Shown here in pieces: positions 1-9,600 of a stretch of 22,484 nucleotides of DNA. Both the position numbers and the translations under genes were made by a program. The DNA is from Cochliopodium minus (lineage: Eukaryota; Discosea; Himatismenida; Cochliopodiidae). Position 1 is the stretch's first letter; each line of letters opens with the position of its first letter. The DNA is taken from contig JAMYWO010000448.1 in assembly GCA_024220525.1 (NCBI GenBank), positions 1 through 22,484 of the forward strand. The letters run 5' to 3'. The notes under the pieces were generated by a model, which was not told the DNA's origin, searched no databases, and worked only from the letters and a program-made list of their open reading frames with translations.

Positions 1-182
1 TTTAATTTCTTGCATTCTCTTTGTGTAGCTCTTTTATTTTGCACTAAATGGTTATGTACTATTTCCAAGACTTTGAATACTTGCATGAATCCAGCTGGAC
101 ATCTTGAAAATTTTTTCTTTTTGGACTCTTTCAAAGTTGATCTTATTTCTCCTCTTACAAAGTTGATATCTTTTTTATCCAT
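1..182 (-). CDS. SPO11: SPO11 paralogue, first exon only (cut by window edge)
   Basis: This is a near-identical copy of the first exon of the SPO11 gene at 5218-6286, in the same orientation. Window position 1 corresponds to 6105. The copies differ at three sites over about 200 bp: 78, 126 and 183. The first two are synonymous (GTA/GTG Val, GAG/GAA Glu) and the third lies one base before the ATG. The exon encodes the 56 N-terminal residues, from MDKKDINF to ATQRE. It keeps the ATG (182-180) and the GC splice donor (position 13). The intron and the rest of the gene lie to the left, outside the window. Because the changes are silent or noncoding, the copy looks intact as far as it is visible, but I cannot tell whether the catalytic TOPRIM part exists. 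A recent duplication or an assembly duplication would both give this picture. Confidence 0.7.
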   Translation of the reverse strand, partial: MDKKDINFVRGEIRSTLKESKKKKFSRCPAGFMQVFKVLEIVHNHLVQNKRATQRECKKL

Positions 183-203
183 AGAAATATTCTTGTAAAA
201 AAA
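1..203. repeat. Direct long repeat, copy 1 (with 6105-6307)
   Basis: About 203 bp match 6105-6307 with three substitutions before the A-run. Similarity stops abruptly in the poly-A run (poly-T on the minus strand) just upstream of the SPO11 start codon. At the other end it runs off the window. The two copies are in direct orientation about 6.1 kb apart. Confidence 0.9.
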
Positions 204-555
204 AAATCAAATTTCCAAACACTTATGTGGTAGTTTATTTCTCAACATAGGATGCTATAGTAAAAAGATAAAAAAAAAAAAAGAAGGTGACATTGAAATC
301 CCTTGGAAGGGGAAGGCCAACATAATCCATCGGAGTTTATAATTATGGAAGATTTAAATTGATACATTTCTACTTTATAAATTTTGAACTGATAATTAAA
401 ACACTATCTCGCATATTTATTGGGGGAATATATTCGTTCAAACACTGAGATTACAAACTAAAAAGGCTGAAGTTCTTCTTGAAGTGTTACTTAATCCCAG
501 ATTCAAATAAAAAATTTAATAATCAAAAAACAGGCACAAACTATATTTTCAAGAA
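183..555. other. Intergenic region between MCC and SPO11 copy 1
   Basis: This is 373 bp of A/T-rich sequence containing a 13-base A run (270-282). On the minus strand there is a 31-codon open frame (330-235, beginning MDYVGLPLP) that ends in a poly-Phe run. If it were a 5' exon ending at the weak GTCACC donor (291), it would join in phase to the SPO11 copy 1 exon at the ACAAG acceptor, but nothing independent supports that. The stretch is otherwise presumably the MCC 3' UTR and the promoter of SPO11 copy 1. Confidence 0.3.
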
Positions 556-2963
556 TTATTGTTCAATGTTGACAAGAATACCCTTGGCTGGGATGAGATC
601 GCCAACTTTGTAGAAAACCTTGGTGACCTTCCCATTAAAAGGCGCACGGACAATATGTTCCATCTTCATAGCTTCCATGATGATCAAAGGATCACCCTGG
701 TTGACGTGTTGTCCAACCTTTACAGAAACTTTGGTAATTTTACCCGGCATAGGAGCAACAAGAGAACCAGCAGATCCAGCGTTGTTATCTTTAACATCAG
801 AAGGGATGAAATAAGAATAAAATTTATCGTCCTCCCAAATCTTGATGATATTCTCAGAAGTTAATCTGGAAGTATATGTTTTAACATGACCATCAACGGT
901 GATTCTGATGGTAGAATCAGACTTTGGTCTAGCTTCTACCAAATAGGATTTGTCATCGATGGAGAAAGTAAAAGAGTTGTTGGAGTGGTAGGTGACTCTC
1001 ACTTCAATAGGCTTGTTTTTGTCTCCCTCAACGTTGAGCTTGATGATTCTGGAAGGAGATACAGAATTGATTCTCAAACCACTCAAATTGTCCCAAGGAG
1101 TCTCTTTGATTTCAGTCTTTGGAAGAGTAGCCTCGTGCAAAAGGACTTTGGCAGCAGCAAGGATAATTCCTCTTAACTTCTCGGCAGGAGACTTTTCAAT
1201 GTTAATAAGTTGAGATTTGTGTCTGTTAATGAAAGAGGTGTCGACATTTCCTTTGACAAACTCCTCATGCTTGAGACAACGGTGCAAAAACTCTATGTTA
1301 GTATTCAAACCAGCAACGTTGAAGCTCTCCAAAGCGTTGGACATTCTTCTCAAAGCGACAGTTCTGTCATTACCCCAAACAATGAGTTTGGCAATCATAG
1401 GATCGTAATAAACACTGACCTCATCATTTTCTCTGACACCAGTATCAATACGGACATAATCAGAAAGGGCAGGTGTGCGAAGAAACTCCAATCTACCAGT
1501 TCCAGGAAGAAATCCTTGATCAGGATTCTCTGCATAAATTCTGGCTTCGATAGCGTGTCCGTTTATACCTCTTTTAATCAGACCAGTTTGATCAAGAGGC
1601 AAGAAACCCCCTTGTGCTACCAAAATTTGCCACTCCACCAAATCTTGTCCTGTGATCATTTCGGTGATGGGATGTTCGACTTGCAATCTTGTGTTCATCT
1701 CCATAAAGTAAAACTCGTTGGTGTCGCAATCGAAAATGAACTCTACAGTACCTGCTCCTACGTAGTGAACTGCTGCGGCTGCTCTGACAGCTGCACTACC
1801 CATTTGTTCTCTCAATTCGGGGGTCATATGTGGCTTTTTAAGAATTGAATTTATTTAGAAAAATAATATTTTTTATTTCACAAGATAGATAGATACATTC
1901 ATATTTAAATTTTGTTTGTGGAAATAAAGGAATATAATGACCTTATAATTGATTCAAATAATTAATATTAAATTGGAAATATATTTTACAGCAGGTGCTT
2001 CTTCCAACACTTTTTGATGTCTTCTTTGCAAACTGCAATCTCTTTCGAAGAGATAGACATAATTCTTGTGTTTATCTCCAAATACTTGCAATTCAATATG
2101 TCTTGGCCTCTTGATGTACTTCTCTACCAAAACCTCATCGTTACCAAAAGATGACATAGCCTCTCTCTTTGCTCCCTCCAAAGCTTCATCGAATTGAGAT
2201 TCATCTTCAACAATTCTCATACCCTTACCTCCACCTCCATAGGTTGCCTTGATGAGCACAGGATATTTGATTTCTTTTGCCTTCTCCTTCAAGAATTTGG
2301 GATCTTGATTTTCTCCATGATATCCAGGCACAACTGGAACATTTGCAGAGCTCATAATCTTCTTACTTTCGCTTTTGTTACCCATGGTTCTGATGGCAAA
2401 TGATGGTGGCCCTATGAAGGTGATATTTGCTTTTTCCAATTGTCCTGCAAAAACCTCATTTTCACTCAAAAACCCATACCCTGGATGGACTGCATGTGAA
2501 CCTGATTTAATCGCTATCTCCACTATCTTCTCACCCCTGAGATATGATTCTCTTGCAGCAGATGGTCCAATATAATATGCTTCATCAGCCATATCTACAT
2601 GCATGCTGTTTTTATCTGCCTCAGAATATACTGCAACAGTTTTTATTCCTAATTTCTTGGCTGTTCTCATCACTCTACATGCAATTTCTCCTCTATTCGC
2701 TATCAATATCTTATTGAACGATTTAATATCCAATGTGTAATATTTCTTTTGCAATTGGAAAATGCTAATATCACCAAAAATTATTAAATGATTTTTATAT
2801 TGTTAAATTACGTTTTATTCCAATTTTTATTCGCATATATATATATTTCAAAATATAAATGATTATTTATATAAACAATAAAGACTAAACTAATCAATAT
2901 TTACCTTGTATTTATTTGGATCTTGGAAAATTTTTTCATTTTTGAAGAGGAAAAAGGCTTCAT
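556..2963 (-). CDS. MCCC1: Methylcrotonoyl-CoA carboxylase subunit alpha, mitochondrial
   Basis: This is the biotin-carrying subunit of 3-methylcrotonyl-CoA carboxylase, which performs the ATP- and bicarbonate-dependent step of leucine breakdown in mitochondria. The exons are 2963-2905, 2764-1990 and 1833-556 (introns of 140 and 156 bp), giving 703 aa; the human protein has 725. The short first exon starts at ATG 2963 and encodes a basic, acid-free leader ([19 protein letters not shown]), as expected of a mitochondrial presequence. Next come the biotin carboxylase domain ([20 protein letters not shown], the ATP-grasp GGGGKGMR loop, [23 protein letters not shown]) and a C-terminal biotinyl domain with MEAMKMEH (biotin Lys about 668). 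The [17 protein letters not shown] stretch and the linker fit MCC better than propionyl-CoA or pyruvate carboxylase. The in-frame TTG at 2754 is not the start: the upstream exon joins to it in phase. The beta subunit is not in the window. Confidence 0.93.
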
Positions 2964-3020
2964 TTTTTTTAATTATTAATTATTTATCAAAATTTAACAT
3001 TTGAAAAAATTTGAAAACAT

Positions 3021-3113
3021 ATGAAGTTATTCATAATATATTATGTTGGAGTGTTTATTTTATCTTTGAAATCCAAGATCCCTTTCGTAAGTGATGAGAG
3101 TTATCACAGATAA
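3021..3113 (+). other. Short signal-peptide-like ORF, doubtful
   Basis: A 30-codon frame starts with ATG and a hydrophobic leader (MKLFIIYYVGVFILSL). It contains a perfect GTAAGT donor-like hexamer at 3087 before stopping at TAA 3111. It lies in the 230-bp gap between MCC and the alkaline phosphatase, on the strand opposite both. It could be a leftover first exon of a secreted-protein gene or chance. No acceptor or downstream exon could be matched. Confidence 0.15.
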
Positions 3114-3193
3114 TGAAAAAAACAAGATTTTAATTTTTTTGTGATTAATATTAAAATAAAATGAATGTATTTTTTTTGAGCTTTTTGTACAAA

Positions 3194-5155
3194 TTAATAA
3201 GAGTGATAAATATCAAACTCTTTCTTCTCGTTCTTGGCAGAAACAGGAAAGTCCTTGAGTTTTTCGGTGATTTCCACTAAGTCAAATTCAAACAATTTTG
3301 AGATTTTTTCGCCAATAATGGTGTTGTCATTGTTATGAGAAAACATGGCACAAAGATCAGGGTTGATATGATAGCAGTAGAGATCTACATCTAAAGAAGT
3401 ATGACCCCAAGAAGACCATCCAATAAGTGCCTTTTGGTTGATGACTTCGGCGATACCTCTGTTGATTGCAGAAAAGCTGTTGATAGAAACAATATCTCGT
3501 TCGCTGAGCTCAAACCCAACATATTGCTTAAAAGCAGCCTCGAGTGTTACTCTACCAGCTTGAATCTCAGCAACAATAAAGTCTATACTCTTACTCTGAT
3601 TACTCAAAACAGTTGGATACCTATTATAACTAAAAGTTGATAGAGTTAAACAAGTTTTGAAAAGATTACCAGTCATAAGGAGAGGCAGAAGGACCTCTTA
3701 AATTTCTTCCTAGAGCCAACCCTCCTGTTTCATGATCAGCTATTATTTTTTTTTATTTTTTTATTTTTTTTTTAATAAAAGTGATTTTAAAGAAAAATTA
3801 CCAATAGAAATGACAAGAGTGTTTCCATCCTTCTTTGCAAATTCTAACGCAACATTGAAAGCGTTGTCAAATTCAACGGTTTCCCTGTACTGAGTGGCGG
3901 CATCATTTAAGTGTCCAGCTTTATCAATTTTGGATCCTTCTATCACAAGAAAGAACCCACTTTTGGAGTTGGCAAGCAATGAGATTGCTTTTCCGGCCAT
4001 CTGCGACAAACTTGGCTCCTTTTCTGAGTCTCTGTCTATTTCCCAAGACATGTCAGCAGCTGCAAACACGGAGAGATGTTTTTCTTTGGATGTAGCAGAG
4101 ATCTTCTCAAACTCTTCTGCTGTTCTTATTATTTTGTAGCCATTGGATGTTGCAGTATCGATCGGTGATACATCTGATTCATCCTTTTTATCGTACAAAG
4201 TGGCTCCCCCTCCGAACAACACATCTATGTTTTGCTTCACTTGTTGCTTTGCGATGAAATACTCTGCAGCTCTGCTGTTTGAATGTGATGAGAAGCAAGC
4301 AGGTGTTGCATCGGTCAATCTGGATGTGCATACTATCCCTGTTTTCATCCCTTTCATCACAGCCGCTTCCATAACAGTTCCGCAAGCTTTATTATCAGGT
4401 GTGGTGGAAACAAATCCATTATTGGTTTTATTACCTATTCAAATATGTTTGAATAAGAATTGGGAATTCGAATACCAAAAATAGATCGTTAATGGTTATA
4501 ATATAGGAAAACAAATGGAAATAGTTTTAAATTTGAATTTATTCAATCAAATTCAAATATTGATTGAATTCTTGATATCATTTGTATTTTGATAATAATT
4601 TTAATCTTATTTACCACAAGAAAAAGCCGTGGCTCCTGCTGCAGAATCTGTGATTATTCTTGTTGAAAATGTCTATTATATAATGAATGAGTAACAATTT
4701 GAATAAGATATTTGTAAAATATATAATTATTAACCGACCCTTAATGTTCCAACCAAATAATCATCCAAATATAATTTTTTGTTACTTTTGAATTGTCTTG
4801 CAAGATTGGCAGATGTAGGACCAAATCCATCACCAATCAAAAGAATCATATTTTTGGGTGTTTTAGGGAGAGATTTTTTGCCAATTGAGATGGATAGAAT
4901 GATAATAACTAGGATGGTGGTGATGGCAATTGCACCAATGATAAATACTGCAAAAATCTTTTTTCTGTTGGGATTGGGAATATTTATTTTTTCAATGGAA
5001 TCCAAATTCTCCTCATCAATGATTTCATCATCTTTCATCTCCTTCATTTTTTGGCTACAATCAATAACAATTTTTTTTATAATTCTTTTTCTATTAACAA
5101 AATCAAAAGTGGAATAGTTCCCGCTTATTCCAAATTTGGGATATACTTGATGCAT
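3194..5155 (-). CDS. PHO8: PHO8-like membrane alkaline phosphatase
   Basis: This is a repressible-type alkaline phosphatase resembling fungal vacuolar Pho8. The exons are 5155-4739, 4672-4615, 4434-3802, 3739-3670 and 3620-3194 (introns 66, 180, 62 and 49 bp), giving 534 aa; yeast Pho8 has 566. It has a cytosolic N-tail, one membrane anchor at about residues 67-91 (IFAVFIIGAIAITTILVIII) and no cleavable signal, so type II topology is inferred. The metal and catalytic signatures are all present: LLIGDGFGP, TDSAAGATAF (nucleophile Ser149), RLTDATPACFSSH, VEGSKIDKAGHLND, ADHETGG (across the exon 3/4 junction) and the late GWSSWGHTSLDVD histidine. The start ATG is 62 bp after the SPO11 stop on the same strand. 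The first donor (AGG|GTCGGT) is weak but is the one that keeps the frame. The vacuolar location is inferred by homology only. Confidence 0.9.
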
Positions 5156-5217
5156 GTGATTACTAAAATTTGGGGAAATTTATTGAAAGAAATATTGAAA
5201 ATAAAATTGAAGATGGA

Positions 5218-6286
5218 TTAAAGAATCCAATCCTTGATGAGAATCTTTTTGCAGAGAAAATTGATAAAATATTTTAGGCCAAGAGAATAGAGAGATTGCA
5301 ATTCGATTTTGAAACCCAAAAACTTCATTTTGGCGAGCTGATCGACGATGAAAGGGCTCTCCTTGGCAAAAGCAGACTCATTAAGAGAGTCAACCAACTT
5401 GTAATCATAATCAGTGAAAGGTTGTTTCTGAGAAGAGGGGAGAAGGTTTTGCAAGGAAATCACATCATTGTGAAAAAGAGAGAGCCAATGCAAATTTTTA
5501 ACGCAGTAAAAATGTGTTTCAAAGTTGGAAGAAATAGACCCATATTTGTAGTTAAACAAGATAGCAGCACCAGAAGGATTGTAATCACACACGAGAAGAA
5601 AAGTGAGTTTGGTTGTGGACTCAAGCCTGGAAAGGAGGTTCCTAGTATTATAATCTCCAAAACCTTTCCCAGTAACTAGCAGACAAGGAATGGTGTTGTA
5701 GAATTTTTGTTGGCAAAGTTGTCTGAATATTCCTTCTTTTTCTATCACTAGAACATACTTTACTTGCTCATCTATTTGCATTTTGTAATCTGTGGCTATT
5801 TCATGGCTTATTAAGCACCCTCCACATTTAGCAAGAGAGAGGCAGTCTATGAAAGTGTTTTCTTTCACTTCGAACTTTATTTTCCCAGCAATCAACCCTT
5901 TAGGAGAAGCCAGAACGTTTAATTGGTGTCTTGAAACGTTTAAAAGAGCAGAACAGTCTTTTAAATCGATTATATAATTAAAAAGTATTTTCCTTAAAAT
6001 TTTACATTTTATAGTTTCGTTCAATTTCTTTTGACCTTCAGGAAAATATTCAACTAAACAATAAAATACTTCACTTTACGATTAATTTAAGTTTGAATGG
6101 TTTTTTTAATTTCTTGCATTCTCTTTGTGTAGCTCTTTTATTTTGCACTAAATGGTTATGTACTATTTCCAAGACTTTGAACACTTGCATGAATCCAGCT
6201 GGACATCTTGAAAATTTTTTCTTTTTGGATTCTTTCAAAGTTGATCTTATTTCTCCTCTTACAAAGTTGATATCTTTTTTATCCAT
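5218..6286 (-). CDS. SPO11: SPO11 meiotic DNA double-strand-break transesterase
   Basis: This is a topoisomerase VI subunit A-type protein that makes meiotic double-strand breaks. The exons are 6286-6118 and 6068-5218, giving 339 aa. The catalytic motif spans the junction: ATQRE from exon 1 plus LFY from exon 2, with Tyr59 in the place of the active tyrosine. It is followed by the conserved LLNVSRHQLNVLASPKGLIAG, the TOPRIM glutamate (VLVIEKEGIF, Glu166), VTGKGFGDYNTR and a KYGS motif. The C-terminus ends in the usual IKDWIL-like way. Two things are odd. The intron is 49 bp with a GC donor (GAAT|GCAAGA...GTGAAG|TAT), the only choice that restores frame and motif. The TOPRIM D-x-D reads Asp218-Tyr-Asn220. 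The N-terminus is short, so an upstream exon is possible; the region ahead of the ATG is described separately. A copy of exon 1 lies at 1-182. Confidence 0.88.
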
Positions 6287-6307
6287 GGAAATATTCTTGT
6301 AAAAAAA
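6105..6307. repeat. Direct long repeat, copy 2 (with 1-203)
   Basis: This is the second copy of the repeat beginning at window position 1. It covers the first SPO11 exon, its GC donor and about 20 bp upstream of the ATG. Beyond the A-run at 6301-6307 the flanking DNA shows no similarity to copy 1. Confidence 0.9.
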
Positions 6308-6665
6308 TAAAAAATTTTGAAAAAAGAATTTCTTTAAATTTTGGAATTAACTATTTTGAAATCAGATATCGTATCTTTTATAACCAAGTTGGCAAGAAAC
6401 ATCAAAATCCTCCCTTCAATTCTATCTCATTTTAGAATATATTGTAAAAATATTAAATTATAACGATTTATACCTTTGAATGATTTCATCTCTTGAAAGA
6501 TTTTCGATGGTAGATAATTTTCCATGATCATAAAAAGAACTCTCTTTCAAAGAATAGAAATTTTTCATTTTTTTTAAATTTTTTTTTCTTTTTTCAAACT
6601 TCAAAGAACCAATGAAATCTTACTCAAGGCAAATTTGAATAATAGATCCAAAAAAATAAAAAAAA
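6287..6665. other. Divergent intergenic region between SPO11 and the glucosaminidase
   Basis: These 379 bp separate two head-to-head genes and presumably hold both promoters. The last 90 bases are rich in poly-T and poly-A. It also contains a possible two-exon small gene on the minus strand (6362-6568), listed separately. No recognisable TATA or other factor site stands out against the A/T background. Confidence 0.4.
6362..6568 (-). CDS. Possible small two-exon gene or SPO11 5' exons
   Basis: An ATG (6568) after an A-run opens a 31-codon exon (MKNFYSLKESSFYDHGKLST...) ending CAAAG|GTATAA at 6474. A 60-bp intron and a GAAG acceptor lead, in phase, to a second exon at 6413-6362 ending GYKRYDI-TGA, for 48 aa in all. 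The composition is not low-complexity and the intron size is typical of this window. I do not recognise the product. Another reading is that the first exon is an upstream SPO11 exon: its LSTIENLSRDEII resembles the N-terminal SIENIIQDII region of animal SPO11. However, an in-phase join to the MDKK exon needs a poor GTTTCT donor. SPO11 copy 1 at 1-182 does not have this upstream DNA. Confidence 0.3.
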
Positions 6666-9600
6666 ATGAAAAAAGCAATTTATCTCGTATTTTTCTCTTT
6701 ATTTATTGTATTCTCAAAAGCAGAGGAAACCAATATAGATAGATTCAGGTTGATAAATAGTATTTATTCATCTACCAATGACGGAAAAAGCATCAGTCAA
6801 CCCAATTTTAATGATAAAGGATGGCTGGAAGTAGAAACTCCAAGCACATTTATTGGTAAGAAAAAATAGAAAATAGATGTGGTGGAATTAATATAAATAA
6901 TTTATTAAATCATATAGCTGGATTGATCCAGAATGAAATATACAAAGATGTATATTATTCACTGAATCAACAAAAAATTAACGAGACACAATTCGATAGT
7001 CCTTGGTGGTACAGGACAGTATTTAACATAAACAACAAAACAGAGTACTACAGAATTATATTCAAAGGAATTAATTATAAAGCAAACATTTTCCTGGTAA
7101 AAGACAATTTCATTTTATTAAAACTACACTTTTAATTTGGGTTGACATTATAGAACGGACAACAAATTGCAGATGAAAGTGCTATTATTGGTACGTTTAG
7201 AAATTATGAATTGGTTGTAAATTTGAGAGAAGGATTAAACGTGCTGGCTCTTCAAGTAACAAGACCAGGTATTTTAAATTTTTTAAAAAAGAATACTGCC
7301 ACAATTTAATTTTTTTTTATAAAAAAAGTTGATCACACATTCCCACCCGGAAATAATTCCACTGATTTAGTAATTTTTTATTTAAATTTTATTTCCATTT
7401 TTAGAATTTTTTTTAAAAACAACACAGGCAATCTCTTATGTGGATTGGAGTCCGAAGCCAGTGGACTATACAGGTGGACTGTACAGAGAGGTACCGCTTT
7501 TAGTTAATCCCAATTTCATAAATTTTATTTTCCTTCATTAAAGGTCTTATTATCTTCTACAGGGCAAGTTTCAGTAGGTTATCCCATGGTAGCCACAAAA
7601 CTTTCAAATGACAATACAGTGGCTCATTTAAAAATCATGGCAGAATTATCCAACTTGGATTCTTCTAAAAAAGCAACTGCAACAATCAAATGTAACATTT
7701 ATTTTTCTGATAATAGAACTCGCACCATTTCTCTTTCTCAAAATGTCAGCCTCAAAGAAGGAGAAAAATATTCTAAAGTGTGGTTTACTAATGAATCATT
7801 CTCACAACTAAACATAGAAAATCCTTCATTGTGGTTTCCATGGTAAAAATTCTTTTTTTTTTTAATATTAAAAAATATCTAATTTAATTAAAAGGCAAAT
7901 GGGTGATCAAGTTCTTCACAAGGTGGAGTTTATTGTAATTCTCGAAGAACAAGTGAGTGACTCTTTGACAAAAACTTTTGGCATCAGGGAAGCCACCTCA
8001 AAACTAAACAGCTATGGCTACAGAGTGTTCAGTATCAATGGAAAAGAGATTCTGATAAGAGGGGGAGGTTGGATTCAAAAAAGAATAATTGTCCGCTGTA
8101 ATTTTTTTAAACATTATTTTTTTTTTAATAAAGGTTGGGCTCCTGATTTGTTCCAAAGAACCAACCGAACCATACAAGAAATCCATTTTATGTACATGAG
8201 AGAAATGAACTTGAACGCTGTTAGACAAGAAGGGAAATTCGAAGATGATTATTACTATGATCTTGCAGATAGATATGGGATTCTTGTTTTGCCAGGTAAA
8301 TACAATTTGAATTTAAAAAATTTAATTAAAAAATTTTTATGATTAATTTTTCTAGGATTTTGTTGCTGTGATGCTTGGTTCAAGAATTTAATTAATTTTT
8401 TTTTTTTATTTATAAATAATAATATTTAAGGCAACATTGGGGCAATGTAACAACATTTTTCATTTTATTTTTGTTAAGTCATTTCTTTCACTCTATTTCA
8501 TTTTTTATTTAACAGTGGGGGCAAGTTCAGTACGACGTGTCAAAAGAATCTTTGCGTTGGTTGGTAAGATACATGAGAATACACCCTAGTATATTGGTCT
8601 TTCTATACAGTAGTGATGAGTTGCCTCCAGAACAAGTCGAAAAGAATTGTAAATTAGAAAGAATTTTTATTATTTTTTATTTAATTATTTAATTATTTAA
8701 TTATTTAATTACTTTTTATTTTTTATTATTTATTATTTTTTATTTATTTATTATTATTTTATTATTTGATTATTTTTGTTATTGAATTTTTGATTTTTAA
8801 TTTACATTTTTAATAATTAAAAAGACTTGAGTGTTTTCGAAGAAGAATTCTGGCCAAACCCTGTTGTGGCTTCTGCCGCCAATTATACGTCAAACATCAC
8901 CGGATCTACGGGAGTAAAAATGAGTGGGCCGTAATATATATATTTTTTTTTTGTTTCTTTATTTTTTTTTTTTTCATTTAATTTAAATTTATTAAAAAAT
9001 AGATACAGTTACGTTCCTCCAAATTATTGGCTCGCTCCAGAAAATAAGCAAAATCTCTTGGGAGGAGCTTTTGGGTTTTTGACAGAAGGTGGGATTTTTT
9101 TTTTATTTTACATTTTTGTACACAATTCAATATATCTTGATTTTTTTTTAAAGGGGGTCCAGGTGAAAATCCTTTGACATTCGAATCTTTGGCTAGAACT
9201 ATTCCCTCAGATAAATTGTGGCCAATCAACGAATAGTACTGAAAATTTTAATTTTTTCAATTTTTTTATAATAATTATTATTCAAATTTTTTTTTATCTT
9301 TTAACATTAATTTTCATTCATTCATTCACTTGTAGTTGGGACTATCACTGTGCCAATCCTGTTGGACTTTTTGGAAATTTAAGATTTTTTACTCCCCCTC
9401 TCTATGAAAGGTCTTTTTAAAAAAAAAAGATTTGAAACTTGTTTTTTGGATTAAAATTATTTTTTTAGGTATGGAAATGCCACGAGTGCTGAAGGTAAAA
9501 AAAATTTTGACGTGAATTTCTGAAAAAGTTAAATTTTTTTTGTTCTTTTTGAAAAAGACTACAGTTCAAAGTCTCAGCTCCAAGTGTATGAAGGTCATCG

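Noticed and set aside
283-330. Possible tRNA or small RNA near the CCTTGGAAGG palindrome
   Set aside because: No cloverleaf, A/B boxes or acceptor stem could be drawn. Only a short hairpin is present.
1210-1848. 212-codon + strand open frame
   Set aside because: It is the antisense shadow of the conserved biotin carboxylase exon of MCC.
2752-2754. TTG as start of MCC
   Set aside because: An upstream exon (2963-2905) with an ATG and presequence-like residues joins in phase at 2764, so a non-ATG start is not needed.
556-2963. Propionyl-CoA or pyruvate carboxylase
   Set aside because: The [17 protein letters not shown] and [13 protein letters not shown] sequence runs and the total length match MCC alpha more closely. 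No carboxyltransferase domain follows, as it would in pyruvate carboxylase.
6071-6286. Independent 71-aa protein in front of SPO11
   Set aside because: Its first 56 residues align with the N-terminal SPO11 region up to the catalytic motif, and a GC-AG intron joins it to the rest in frame. The last 15 codons are intron read-through.
5218-6286. SPO11 as a pseudogene because of the apparent frame break near 6070-6117
   Set aside because: One GC-AG intron removes the break and recreates the expected RE-x-F-Y motif exactly. No other stop interrupts the gene.
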